From Vibrio furnissii CIP 102972 (GTDB lineage Bacteria > Pseudomonadota > Gammaproteobacteria > Enterobacterales > Vibrionaceae): a stretch of DNA of 64,000 nucleotides. Both the position numbers and the translations under genes were made by a program. The stretch covers positions 186,001 to 250,000 of the forward strand of contig NZ_ACZP01000012.1 of NCBI RefSeq assembly GCF_000176175.1. The letters run 5' to 3'. Of the stretch, positions 49,260 through 57,340 are shown in pieces. How positions within the stretch are numbered: position 1 is the stretch's first letter; the number at the start of each line of letters is the position of its first letter. The notes under the pieces are model-generated. The model searched no databases. It had not been told where the DNA came from and was given only the letters and a program-made list of their open reading frames with translations.

Positions 49260-50531
49260 ATGACAAATACGGAATGGCAAACTCGCAAGGAAAAAGTCGT
49301 CGCGAAAGGCATGGCGAACCTCGCCCCCATTTACGCAGCGAAAGCAGAAAACGCGCTGATCACCGATATTGAGGGCAAGCAGTACATCGATTTCGCCGCA
49401 GGTATCGCGGTGAATAACACCGGTCACTCACACCCACGCATCGTCGCGGCAGTCAAAGAGCAGCTCGATCAATTCAGCCACACCTGTTCCATGGTGACGC
49501 CTTACACCAGCTTTGTTGAACTGGCCGAGCGCGTGGTCGACATCGCGCCGGGAGAGTTCGACAAGAAAGCTGCATTTGTCACCACAGGCGCAGAAGCGGT
49601 CGAAAACGCGATTAAGTTTGCGCGCGCATACACTGGCCGTAGCGGCGTGATTGCCTTTAAAGGCGGTTTCCATGGCCGTACCAACCTGTGTATGGGACTG
49701 ACTGGCAAAGTGGCCCCATACAAAACTGGCTTTGGTCCGTTCCCGAACGACATCTACCACGTCCCTTACCCAAATGCGTATCACGGCGTCAGCGAAGTGC
49801 AGAGCCTTAGCGCAATTCAGGATCTGTTTGCCTGCGATATCGAACCATCACGCGTTGCCGCGATCATTTTTGAACCGATTCAAGGTGAAGGCGGTTTCTA
49901 CCAAGCGCCAAACGCTTGGGTCAGCGCGATCCGCGACCTGTGTGACCAACATGGCATCGTGATGATCTGTGATGAAATTCAAACTGGGTTTGCCCGCACC
50001 GGTAAACTGTTTGCGTGTGAATACTTCGATGCCAAACCGGATCTGATCACCATGGCGAAAGGCATTGCTGGCGGCTTCCCGCTGTCGGGTGTGGTCGGCA
50101 AAGCGGAGATCATGGACGCCGCCACGCCGGGCGGCATAGGGGGCACATATGCCGGGTCGCCACTGGCCTGCCGCGCTGCGCTGGAAGTCATTCAGATCAT
50201 CAAAGATGAAAACCTGTGTGAGCGTGCGCAGCACGTCGGTCTGCAATTTCAAGAAAGCTTGCTCGAAATGCAGAAAACGATTCCGCACATCGGGGATATT
50301 CGTCAGGTCGGCGCCATGATTGCGATGGAACTCAATGATCCAACCACTGGCTTGCCACTTGCAGACCTGACCAAACAATTGGTATTAAAGTGTCATCACC
50401 AAGGCGTGATCTTGCTCTCGTGTGGGGTGAAGGCAAACGTGATTCGTTTCCTTCCGCCACTGACCATCGAGTCAGCGCTGATCACCCAAGGCTTGGATAT
50501 TATAAAAACGGAACTGCAGTCGTTAATCTGA
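49260..50531 (+). CDS. gabT: 4-aminobutyrate aminotransferase (GabT-like)
   Basis: This is a 423-residue class III aminotransferase. The PLP lysine is Lys267 in ITMAKGIAGGFPLSGV, and the ring-binding aspartate is in VMICDEIQTGFARTG. The N-terminal FAAGIAVNNTGHSHPRIVAAV and VTTGAEAVENAIKFAR are those of GabT. It transfers the amino group of GABA to 2-oxoglutarate, giving succinate semialdehyde for the adjacent GabD. Related substrates such as 5-aminovalerate are possible. A terminator follows 16 bp after the stop. Confidence 0.9.
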   Translation: MTNTEWQTRKEKVVAKGMANLAPIYAAKAENALITDIEGKQYIDFAAGIAVNNTGHSHPRIVAAVKEQLDQFSHTCSMVTPYTSFVELAERVVDIAPGEFDKKAAFVTTGAEAVENAIKFARAYTGRSGVIAFKGGFHGRTNLCMGLTGKVAPYKTGFGPFPNDIYHVPYPNAYHGVSEVQSLSAIQDLFACDIEPSRVAAIIFEPIQGEGGFYQAPNAWVSAIRDLCDQHGIVMICDEIQTGFARTGKLFACEYFDAKPDLITMAKGIAGGFPLSGVVGKAEIMDAATPGGIGGTYAGSPLACRAALEVIQIIKDENLCERAQHVGLQFQESLLEMQKTIPHIGDIRQVGAMIAMELNDPTTGLPLADLTKQLVLKCHHQGVILLSCGVKANVIRFLPPLTIESALITQGLDIIKTELQSLI

Positions 50532-50547
50532 CCGTCAACGAGACCTC

Positions 50548-50580
50548 AAACAGATGCGCAGCCATGCGCGTCTGTTTTCT
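50548..50580 (+). terminator. Terminator after gabT
   Basis: AAACAGATGCGC at 50548-50559 pairs with GCGCGTCTGTTT at 50566-50577 (one G-U pair in RNA) around AGCCAT, then TTTTC follows. It separates gabDT from the MocR-family gene. Confidence 0.7.
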
Positions 50581-50631
50581 CTCCCCTTCGTTGATACGCG
50601 TCACACGCACTGCTTGATGTGCAGGAAAGCT

Positions 50632-52416
50632 ATGCTGTATCAATTGATTCATATCGACCCCCAAGATTCGCGCACGCTACAAGATCAAATCAAAAGCGAC
50701 ATCGCGAAAGCCATCTTTGCTGGATTTGTGCCCAAGCAAACCAGCATCATGTCATCCCGCCGTTTGGCGGAAAAACTCAACGTATCGCGCAATACTATTT
50801 TGCGGGTCTACGAACAGCTCGCCGAAGAGGGCGTGTTGGTGCCGATTGAACGCAAAGGCTATTACGTCAATCCGCAGTTAGAATTGAGCGCGCCAGCGCC
50901 CCACCCAGACACCCCAGCCCCAGCCACCAGCGCGGGTTTGGATTGGTTTAATTACCTCAATGCCGAACACACCCGTGCGGATGTCGAGGCGAACGATCTC
51001 AACGATTATCCGTATGTATTCGTCAATGGACTCGTCGATGAAGACCTATTTCCGGTGTCGGAATGGCGTAAGTGCAGCATTCAATCACTCAACAAAAGCA
51101 ACCACCGCAGTTGGACGTCCAATGATCACGACTATGAAGAACTGATCGAACAAATCCGCACTCGCGTGCTGACCAAGCGCGGCATTTTTGTCGCCAAAGA
51201 CAACATCGCCATTACGCTAGGCAGCCAAAACAGCCTCTATTATTTGAGTAAATTGCTGGTCAGCAAACAGAGTACGGTGGCGATGGAAAACCCCGGCTAC
51301 CCAGAAGCGCGCCATCAATTTCAGGCACGACGTGCCCATGTATTGCCGATCGAAGTCGACTCGCACGGTTTGGTTGTTGATGAACGTCTAGCCGATTGCC
51401 ACCTGGTGTACACCACACCGAGTAACCAATTTCCAACCACCGTGCGTATGTCGCCCGAACGGCGCCAAGCGTTGATGACACAAGCGGATCGGCACGATTT
51501 TCTGATCATTGAAGATGATTTTGAGCATGATGTCAGCTTTATGGAGAACAGTTGTCCACCGCTGCGCTGCGAATACCACAGCGAACGCATCATCTATATC
51601 TCCAGTTTTACGGCCAGCATCGCGCCGGGGCTGCGCATCGGTTTCATCGTCGCCGCCGAGCCGCTCATCGCACAAATCAAATCGCTTCAGGTGCGCACCC
51701 ACAGTCTGCCGCCGAAAAGCAACTGTCAAACGCTGGCACTGTTTCTCAGCCTCGGCTACTACGATGTGTTGGCACAAAAGCTGCTCAAGCGCTACCGCGA
51801 CAAGTGGCTGACGATGGAAAAAGCGATGAACTATTATTTCCCGCAATCGGGGGCGGTGGCTTCATTGGCAGGCACGGCATTTTGGATCGAATACAAACAG
51901 GGCTTTGATGCAGAACGCTTTGAACGGCTGGCCGAGGCGCAAGGTATTCTGATCAACAATGGCGCCAAGTATTACTGCTGCGACCACAAGAACAACAGTT
52001 TTCGGCTTAGCTTTCAGTCGATTCGCACCGAGAACATTCGCGAGGGCATCCAACAACTGGCGCGTATCGCCAAACAGATCTTACCCAACGAACGCTTGGC
52101 AGATTGTGAATCCCCGCCGCTCACCAGCCAACAAATTCGCGCGCTGTTGACCCAAAAAACATTGCTCACCAAAGATTGCTTCAACATCCCCTATCGCATC
52201 ACACTGCAAGCTGATGGCAAGTTGATTGGCATTTCCGAACGTCCGAACGACGTGGATGAAGGCTACTGGTGGGTTGAGAACGACAAATTTGTCTATCAGT
52301 GGCGTAACTGGCAATTTTCGGACATCCGTTACATCACGATCGTGTGCGAACACGGTGAGATCAAACGGTTTGATGAAGACGGCTACTTTATTGGTGAGGC
52401 GACGATCAGCGCTTGA
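50632..52416 (+). CDS. MocR/GabR-family regulator: GntR wHTH, degenerate aminotransferase domain, extra C-terminal domain
   Basis: The ATG at 50632 (594 residues) has AGGAAAG upstream. Residues about 10-75 are a GntR winged helix (MSSRRLAEKLNVSRNTILRV). Residues about 130-480 are a fold-type I aminotransferase domain with TPSNQFPTTVRMSPERRQ and IIEDDFEHDVSF. Where MocR proteins have the PLP-binding lysine (SFSKS), this one reads SFTAS, so Ala328 replaces it; the usual Tyr after EDD is Phe. Residues about 485-594 are an added Trp-rich domain (GYWW at 544-547). It probably controls the divergent TRAP and gabDT operons through the TGGTAC repeats. Confidence 0.88.
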   Translation: MLYQLIHIDPQDSRTLQDQIKSDIAKAIFAGFVPKQTSIMSSRRLAEKLNVSRNTILRVYEQLAEEGVLVPIERKGYYVNPQLELSAPAPHPDTPAPATSAGLDWFNYLNAEHTRADVEANDLNDYPYVFVNGLVDEDLFPVSEWRKCSIQSLNKSNHRSWTSNDHDYEELIEQIRTRVLTKRGIFVAKDNIAITLGSQNSLYYLSKLLVSKQSTVAMENPGYPEARHQFQARRAHVLPIEVDSHGLVVDERLADCHLVYTTPSNQFPTTVRMSPERRQALMTQADRHDFLIIEDDFEHDVSFMENSCPPLRCEYHSERIIYISSFTASIAPGLRIGFIVAAEPLIAQIKSLQVRTHSLPPKSNCQTLALFLSLGYYDVLAQKLLKRYRDKWLTMEKAMNYYFPQSGAVASLAGTAFWIEYKQGFDAERFERLAEAQGILINNGAKYYCCDHKNNSFRLSFQSIRTENIREGIQQLARIAKQILPNERLADCESPPLTSQQIRALLTQKTLLTKDCFNIPYRITLQADGKLIGISERPNDVDEGYWWVENDKFVYQWRNWQFSDIRYITIVCEHGEIKRFDEDGYFIGEATISA

Positions 52417-52443
52417 TCATCGCAATTGGCCGGATCGCAGGCA

Positions 52444-52473
52444 TAAAAAAACGCCACCTGATCGCAGGTGGCG
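52444..52473 (-). terminator. Strong minus-strand terminator facing away from pepD
   Basis: CGCCACCTG at 52452-52460 pairs perfectly with CAGGTGGCG at 52465-52473 around ATCG. The minus strand then reads a run of T. There is no T tract on the plus strand, so it does not serve the MocR gene. It must end a minus-strand transcript that starts in the pepD upstream region. Confidence 0.85.
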
Positions 52474-52554
52474 GTGAATCATATTAACCAAATTTGATTA
52501 AAAATAAATTCTAATATAGGGGTGAACAAAACTGTTCGAGTTGCAAGCTATCGC

Positions 52555-52644
52555 TTAGTAGCCAAAGCTTGACGGGTATGTAAAGCTGCCGGTAAACACA
52601 GATTTGTTTTTCCAGAACATTACAGAAGATAAACCTTTATTCAT
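52555..52644 (-). CDS. Candidate 29-residue small protein of unknown function
   Basis: The minus strand has an ATG at 52644 followed by 28 codons and TAA at 52555. The peptide starts MNKGLSSVMFWKNK and ends SFTYPSSFGY. It is basic at the front and rich in Ser, Phe, Tyr and Gly at the end, with no membrane helix. GGTGA lies six bases before the ATG. A promoter-like sequence (52755-52782), a structured leader and a strong terminator (52444-52473) frame it, so a transcript of about 300 bases is likely. I do not recognise the family. It could equally be a non-coding RNA. Confidence 0.45.
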   Translation of the reverse strand: MNKGLSSVMFWKNKSVFTGSFTYPSSFGY

Positions 52645-52677
52645 AACTATCACCATTAAAACCATACATTCTTGATT

Positions 52678-52707
52678 GATTTCTCGGTTCCTTGGAGGCG
52701 ACAAATC
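52678..52707. repeat. 30-bp imperfect palindrome in the leader of the small ORF
   Basis: GATTT, TCG and TCC on the left pair with GGA, CGA and AAATC on the right, with symmetric one- and two-base mismatches between the blocks and a TT centre. As RNA it makes an 11-pair hairpin with small symmetric internal loops; as DNA it could be an operator. It lies 34 bp upstream of the 29-codon ORF. Confidence 0.5.
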
Positions 52708-52754
52708 GGACTCATCCTTTGAGCATTTTGTCTTCGTTTCCGAAGTTGGTTACA

Positions 52755-52782
52755 AATATACCACCAAGAAATTTTATTACAA
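52755..52782 (-). promoter_or_regulatory. Predicted promoter of the small minus-strand transcript
   Basis: On the minus strand a -35 TTGTAA (52777-52782) and a -10 TATATT (52755-52760) are spaced by 16 bp. The start site would be near 52748. A hairpin CTTCG-GAAA-CGAAG (52732-52745) would lie at the 5' end of the RNA. Confidence 0.5.
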
Positions 52783-52789
52783 TACTTTT

Positions 52790-52805
52790 GGTGACAAAAA
52801 TCACA
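52790..52805. promoter_or_regulatory. CRP-like site in the pepD upstream region
   Basis: GGTGACAAAAATCACA differs from the CRP core TGTGA-N6-TCACA at one pentamer base. Its centre lies about 49 bp upstream of the predicted start of the small minus-strand transcript and 315 bp from pepD. It could activate the former. The spacing is not a canonical class I or II distance. Confidence 0.5.
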
Positions 52806-52838
52806 TAAATTCGATTAATTGATCTACGTCATGCATAT

Positions 52839-52889
52839 TTGGTAATTTAATTACAAAAACCTCATTTTGTTTTTTAATAAAATTACCAA
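52839..52889. repeat. Inverted repeat in the AT-rich region upstream of pepD
   Basis: TTGGTAATTT at 52839-52848 is the inverse complement of AAATTACCAA at 52880-52889. Inside the left arm GTAAT-TTA-ATTAC forms a second small palindrome at 52842-52854. The region is very AT-rich. It could bind a dimeric regulator or H-NS. Between here and pepD (52890-53100) only a possible extended -10 (TGGTATGCT near 53010) is seen. Confidence 0.45.
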
Positions 52890-53112
52890 TAGAGCGCAAT
52901 CAATTGCATTTCATCACATTCGTATTCCTGCCACCATCACCAAAGTGTGACCGATAAAAAACAATCGATCCGCAATTGCGCTACTCCCGATCCGCGCATA
53001 GTGGTATGCTGTTGGTCGTCACTATGTCGCAGCCCGATTCCAGTCTATTTGTCTAAAAATAGCGTCAAAAACCTATCAATGATCGGGAAAATTTACACAA
53101 AAGGAGTTATCT

Positions 53113-54585
53113 GTGTCTGAATTCCATTCTGAAATCAGCAAGTTATCACCTGCCCCTGTATGGCAGTTTTTCGATAAGATTTGCTCAATTCCTCACCCGT
53201 CAAAACATGAAGAAGCGCTGGCGCAATACATCATTGGCTGGGCCAAAGGACAAGGTCTGGACGTGCGTCGCGATCCAACAGGCAACGTCTTCATTAAGAA
53301 ACCAGCCACTGCGGGGATGGAACATAAAAAAGCGGTCGTGCTGCAAGCGCACATCGACATGGTTCCCCAAAAGAACGAAGACACCGATCATGACTTCGCC
53401 AACGATCCGATCCAACCTTATGTCGATGGCGAGTGGGTCACCGCAAAAGGCACCACATTGGGCGCAGACAACGGCATCGGCATGGCAACATGTTTAGCCG
53501 TCTTGGCATCGACAACGATCAAACACGGCCCACTGGAAGTGCTGCTAACCATCGATGAAGAAGCGGGCATGACGGGTGCGTTCGGCCTAGAAGCGGGTTG
53601 GTTGGAGGGAGAGATCCTGCTCAACACCGATTCCGAACAAGAAGGCGAAGTGTACATGGGCTGCGCAGGTGGCGTGGACGGTGCATTGAGCTTTGATATT
53701 CAACGCGACGCGCTGCCAGCAGGTTACGTGACTCGTCAATTAACCCTGAAAGGGCTCAAGGGCGGCCACTCTGGTTGTGATATTCACACCGGTCGCGGCA
53801 ACGCCAACAAACTGATTGCCCGTTTTCTTGCCGGCCACGCACAAGCATTGGATCTGCGTTTGATCGAATTTCGTGGCGGTAGCCTGCGCAACGCCATTCC
53901 TCGTGAAGCGTTTGTGACTGTCGCCGTACCTGCAGAGAATCAAAGCAAGCTTGACGCACTGTTCACCACCTACACCGACTTACTGAAGGAAGAACTCGGC
54001 CGTATCGAAACCGGCATCGTGACCTTCAACGAAGCGAAAGACGTGGCCCAAGGTGTCTTTACGCTCGCGGATCAACAACGCGTGATCGCAGCGCTAAATG
54101 CATGTCCGAACGGCGTGATTCGCATGAGCGATGACATCGAAGGCGTGGTTGAAACCTCACTCAATGTCGGCGTCGTCACCACTGAAGGCGACCAAGTGAA
54201 AGTATTGTGCCTGATCCGCTCATTGATCGACTCAGGCCGCAGCCAAGTCGAAAGCATGTTGACTTCCGTGGCAGAACTCGCCGGTGCAAACATTGCGTTC
54301 TCTGGTGCTTACCCGGGCTGGAAACCGGATGCTGATTCCGAAATCATGCACATCTTCCGTGACATGTATGAAGGTATTTACGGCCATAAACCGAATATCA
54401 TGGTGATCCACGCAGGTCTTGAATGTGGCCTGTTTAAGAAACCGTATCCAACGATGGACATGGTGTCGTTCGGTCCAACCATCAAATTCCCACACTCTCC
54501 TGATGAGAAAGTGAAGATCGACACAGTCGGCCTGTTCTGGGAACAAATGATTGCTTTGTTGGAAAATATTCCAGCCAAAGCCTAA
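53113..54585 (+). CDS. pepD: Aminoacyl-histidine dipeptidase (peptidase D)
   Basis: The GTG at 53113 gives 490 residues (MSEFHSEISKLSPAP) and has AAGGAG eight bases upstream. The M20 metallopeptidase features are VLQAHIDMVPQKNED, LGADNGIGMA with its metal ligand, TIDEEAGMTGAFGLE with the catalytic glutamate, LKGLKGGHSGCDIH, and the late HAGLECGLF. It hydrolyses Xaa-His and other dipeptides in the cytoplasm. In E. coli pepD adjoins gpt; here about 8 to 9 kb separates them. Confidence 0.97.
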   Translation: MSEFHSEISKLSPAPVWQFFDKICSIPHPSKHEEALAQYIIGWAKGQGLDVRRDPTGNVFIKKPATAGMEHKKAVVLQAHIDMVPQKNEDTDHDFANDPIQPYVDGEWVTAKGTTLGADNGIGMATCLAVLASTTIKHGPLEVLLTIDEEAGMTGAFGLEAGWLEGEILLNTDSEQEGEVYMGCAGGVDGALSFDIQRDALPAGYVTRQLTLKGLKGGHSGCDIHTGRGNANKLIARFLAGHAQALDLRLIEFRGGSLRNAIPREAFVTVAVPAENQSKLDALFTTYTDLLKEELGRIETGIVTFNEAKDVAQGVFTLADQQRVIAALNACPNGVIRMSDDIEGVVETSLNVGVVTTEGDQVKVLCLIRSLIDSGRSQVESMLTSVAELAGANIAFSGAYPGWKPDADSEIMHIFRDMYEGIYGHKPNIMVIHAGLECGLFKKPYPTMDMVSFGPTIKFPHSPDEKVKIDTVGLFWEQMIALLENIPAKA

Positions 54586-54589
54586 CCAG

Positions 54590-54621
54590 AAAGCCGGGGT
54601 CAAAAACCCCGGCTTTGTTTT
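54590..54621 (+). terminator. Terminator of pepD
   Basis: AAAGCCGGGGT at 54590-54600 pairs with ACCCCGGCTTT at 54606-54616 around CAAAA, followed by GTTTT. It starts 5 bp after the pepD stop. The remaining intergenic sequence to 54845 is AT-rich and holds a small palindrome (AATTCA-N6-TGAATT at 54660-54677) but no clear promoter. Confidence 0.85.
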
Positions 54622-54845
54622 GGTAAACTATCAATAATTTTTGTCGACACGAAAAATTTAATTCATTAGATTGAATTTATTGTTCGCTGCTAGAGTTCGC
54701 GTCCTTGAAGTTCCCAGAGTTATTCACCAAACTCTATTCAAGCGATAACTCCATTATGAAGTTGTATCGGGGATGCTGCTTAACCCCCACACTTTCGGGT
54801 AAATTCCTGAGCAGTATCTGAAATTCTCAAACTAATGACATTGCG

Positions 54846-55286
54846 ATGAAAGAAAAAATGATTGTCGGATGGCGAGAAACACTCAGCCTTCCAGGGTTAG
54901 GTATTGATCAAATTAATGCAAAAATCGATACCGGAGCCCGCACGTCTTGCTTACACGCATTCAAGGTCGAGAGCTTTATGAAAGATGAAGCGCTCTGGGT
55001 TCGTTTTTGGATCCATCCCTTGCAACATAATGAAGAAGAAGTCACTGTGTGTGAAGCAGAAGTGGTGGACGAGCGCACGGTACGCGATTCCGGTGGCCAT
55101 GAAGAGACGCGATTCGTGATCCGATCCGATCTGTCTCTTGGTGGTGAAACCTGGCCCGCCGAGATCACGCTCACCAACCGTGAAAATATGGCGTTTCGTA
55201 TGCTATTAGGCCGAACAGCCATGCACCACAGAATTGTTGTCGACCCAACTGAGTCGTTTTTAATCCCTTTCGAGGAGCCTAGATAA
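54846..55286 (+). CDS. Retropepsin-like aspartic protease of the RimK-associated (RimB-like, COG4067) family
   Basis: The 146-residue protein carries one aspartic-protease half-site: Asp28-Thr-Gly-Ala in [16 protein letters not shown] second conserved segment is [18 protein letters not shown]. Proteins of this family are often labelled putative ATP-dependent zinc proteases, but the visible active-site motif is retropepsin-like. Its stop overlaps the rimK-type start by one base (TAATG), so the two are co-translated. In pseudomonads the equivalent RimB is reported to act with RimK on ribosomal protein S6 modification. Confidence 0.85.
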   Translation: MKEKMIVGWRETLSLPGLGIDQINAKIDTGARTSCLHAFKVESFMKDEALWVRFWIHPLQHNEEEVTVCEAEVVDERTVRDSGGHEETRFVIRSDLSLGGETWPAEITLTNRENMAFRMLLGRTAMHHRIVVDPTESFLIPFEEPR

Positions 55287-56191
55287 TGAAAATTGGTATT
55301 CTGTCGCGTAATTCGTCGCTGTATTCAACCAAGCGTTTGATTGAAGCATGCAAGCAACGCGGCCACGAAGTCAAAGTGATCGATGCATTGCGCTGCTATA
55401 TGAATATCAATTCGGAAAAGCCCGAGATTCATTTTAAAGGTGAAGAACTGTCGGGCTTTGACGCCGTGATCCCGCGTATCGGAGCTTCGGTGACGTTTTA
55501 CGGCACCGCCGTGCTGCGTCAGTTCGAAATGATGGGCGTGTATCCAGTCAACGAATCCGTGGCAATTAGCCGCTCACGTGACAAACTTCGTTCTATGCAA
55601 TTGTTGTCACGCAAAGGCATCGGCATGCCGATCACCGGATTTGCCAGTAAACCTGACGATGTCAAAGACTTACTCGACATGGTGGGCGGCGCACCGGTGG
55701 TGATTAAATTGCTTGAAGGCACCCAAGGCATCGGTGTAGTGTTAGCGGAAACCCGCAAAGCAGCGGAAAGCGTCATCGAAGCGTTTATGGGCCTGAAAGC
55801 CAACATCATGGTTCAGGAATACATCAAAGAAGCGGGCGGCGCAGACATTCGCTGTTTTGTGATTGGTGATAAAGTGATTGCCGCGATGAAACGTCAAGGC
55901 GCTGAAGGCGAATTCCGTTCGAACCTTCACCGTGGCGGAACAGCCTCGCTGGTAAAAATTACTCCACAAGAACGCAAAACTGCAATCGACGCTGCCAAGA
56001 TCATGGGCTTGAATGTCGCAGGGGTTGACCTGCTGCGTTCAGAACGTGGCCCGCTGGTGATGGAAGTCAACTCCTCACCGGGTTTAGAAGGTATCGAGGC
56101 AGCGACCGGTAAAGACATCGCTGGAATGATTGTCGAATTTATTGAGAAGAATGCGGCAAGTAAAAGGACTCGAACCCGTGGCAAAGGTTAA
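55286..56191 (+). CDS. rimK: RimK-type alpha-L-glutamate ligase (ribosomal protein S6 modification)
   Basis: This 301-residue ATP-grasp enzyme matches RimK throughout: [20 protein letters not shown] at the start, [23 protein letters not shown] in the middle, [38 protein letters not shown], and the metal-binding [14 protein letters not shown]. It adds glutamates to the C-terminus of ribosomal protein S6 and can synthesise poly-glutamate. It overlaps both neighbours and forms a tight three-gene operon. The C-terminus is rich in Lys and Arg. Confidence 0.95.
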   Translation: MKIGILSRNSSLYSTKRLIEACKQRGHEVKVIDALRCYMNINSEKPEIHFKGEELSGFDAVIPRIGASVTFYGTAVLRQFEMMGVYPVNESVAISRSRDKLRSMQLLSRKGIGMPITGFASKPDDVKDLLDMVGGAPVVIKLLEGTQGIGVVLAETRKAAESVIEAFMGLKANIMVQEYIKEAGGADIRCFVIGDKVIAAMKRQGAEGEFRSNLHRGGTASLVKITPQERKTAIDAAKIMGLNVAGVDLLRSERGPLVMEVNSSPGLEGIEAATGKDIAGMIVEFIEKNAASKRTRTRGKG

Positions 56192-57251
56192 TAGAAGAAA
56201 TAAACCGTATCAGTTTCTGGGGGAGTCCATTCCCCCAGGAAGTAAACAAGTCATTGAGCTGGAAGCTGCGAAACTTTACACCCACTCCCCGCTTTCGATT
56301 CCCGTTGAAATCATTCATGGTGCCGCTCCCGGCCCGGTTTTAATGGTCAATGCCGCCATTCATGGCGACGAACTCAACGGCGTCGAAATCGTTCGCCAAC
56401 TCATCAACGCCATTGACCCAACTAAACTGAAAGGCACCTTAATCGCCGTCCCGATCGTCAACGTGTTCGGCTTCATTCATAAATCTCGTTATCTCCCTGA
56501 CCGTCGCGATCTCAACCGCTGTTTTCCCGGCAGTGAAAAAGGCTCGCTGGCCTCGCGCATGGCGCACACCTTTTTCTCCCAAGTGGCACAGAACTGCGAC
56601 TACATCATCGATCTACACACCGGCGCGATTCATCGCACCAACTTGCCTCAGATCCGCGCCGATTTAAGCAACCCAGAAACCCTGCGGATTGCTCAAGCGT
56701 TTGCAACCCCGGTGATCCTTGATTCGCCCCTGCGCAACGGATCGCTGCGCAGTGAAGCGGAAAAATCTGGCATTACCGTGCTGACGTACGAAGCGGGCGA
56801 AGCATTGCGCTTTGAGCCAATCGCCATCAGTGCTGGCATTGTCGGCATTAAACGCGTGATGCAAGCCGTTGGCATGATGCGCATGAGCCGTAAAAAATTA
56901 CCCACCTCGGTGATTGCCAAATCCACCAGCTGGCTACGTGCCGAAGCGGATGGCATTTTACGTACCGTGGTGTCCCTGGGCGATCGCGTTGAACGCGGCC
57001 AAGTGCTGGCCTACATCAACTCGCCGCTGGGCAATGTTGAAGTAGAGATCAAAGCCAATAAAGGCGGCATTGTGATTGGCCAACAAACGTTGCCATTGGT
57101 AAACGAAGGGGATGCGGTGTTCCATCTGGCTTATTTCACTCAGCGTGATCACATGGTGGAACAGGTAGTGGGCGATTTTATTGAAGAGGTCATCGACACC
57201 GATCTTGAACCGCTGACGACCGGCCAGTTGATGCCACCATCCCCCGCTTAG
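56178..57251 (+). CDS. Succinylglutamate desuccinylase/aspartoacylase-like M14 hydrolase
   Basis: The start is taken as the GTG at 56178 (358 residues, reading [13 protein letters not shown]), with AAGGA nine bases upstream; it overlaps rimK by 14 bp. The M14 zinc site is read in [12 protein letters not shown] (His and Glu ligands) and [13 protein letters not shown] (His). An ATP-grasp-unrelated C-terminal biotinyl-lipoyl-like segment follows ([22 protein letters not shown]). Such proteins cleave amide bonds at carboxylated substrates. Its place behind rimK suggests it trims glutamate residues or a related amide. That role is an inference. Confidence 0.82.
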   Translation: MAKVNRRNKPYQFLGESIPPGSKQVIELEAAKLYTHSPLSIPVEIIHGAAPGPVLMVNAAIHGDELNGVEIVRQLINAIDPTKLKGTLIAVPIVNVFGFIHKSRYLPDRRDLNRCFPGSEKGSLASRMAHTFFSQVAQNCDYIIDLHTGAIHRTNLPQIRADLSNPETLRIAQAFATPVILDSPLRNGSLRSEAEKSGITVLTYEAGEALRFEPIAISAGIVGIKRVMQAVGMMRMSRKKLPTSVIAKSTSWLRAEADGILRTVVSLGDRVERGQVLAYINSPLGNVEVEIKANKGGIVIGQQTLPLVNEGDAVFHLAYFTQRDHMVEQVVGDFIEEVIDTDLEPLTTGQLMPPSPA

Positions 57252-57268
57252 CCCGGTTGCCCGATAGC

Positions 57269-57297
57269 AAAAAGCCCCGATTCATCGGGGCTTTTTT
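57269..57297. terminator. Bidirectional terminator between the rimK operon and the NSS transporter
   Basis: AAAAAGCCCCGA at 57269-57280 pairs with TCGGGGCTTTTT at 57285-57296 around TTCA. T tracts lie on both strands. It serves two convergent units. Confidence 0.92.
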
Positions 57298-57310
57298 GTG
57301 TCACGAACTG

Positions 57311-57340
57311 AACTGACGCTTAACCAACTGACGCTTAACC
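57311..57340. repeat. 15-bp tandem duplication spanning the end of the NSS transporter gene
   Basis: AACTGACGCTTAACC occurs twice head to tail at 57311-57325 and 57326-57340. The second copy contains the transporter stop codon (57335-57337 on the minus strand); the first lies just after it. This looks like a recent slippage or duplication event. Confidence 0.8.

Noticed and set aside
48469..49266. Large minus-strand open frame of 265 codons inside gabD
   Set aside because: It is fully antisense to a well-conserved aldehyde dehydrogenase and resembles no family; it arises from codon bias of the real gene.
50554..50631. Upstream start of the MocR-family regulator at 50554
   Set aside because: It falls inside the gabT terminator hairpin, and the ATG at 50632 has a good AGGA site and the family-typical start.
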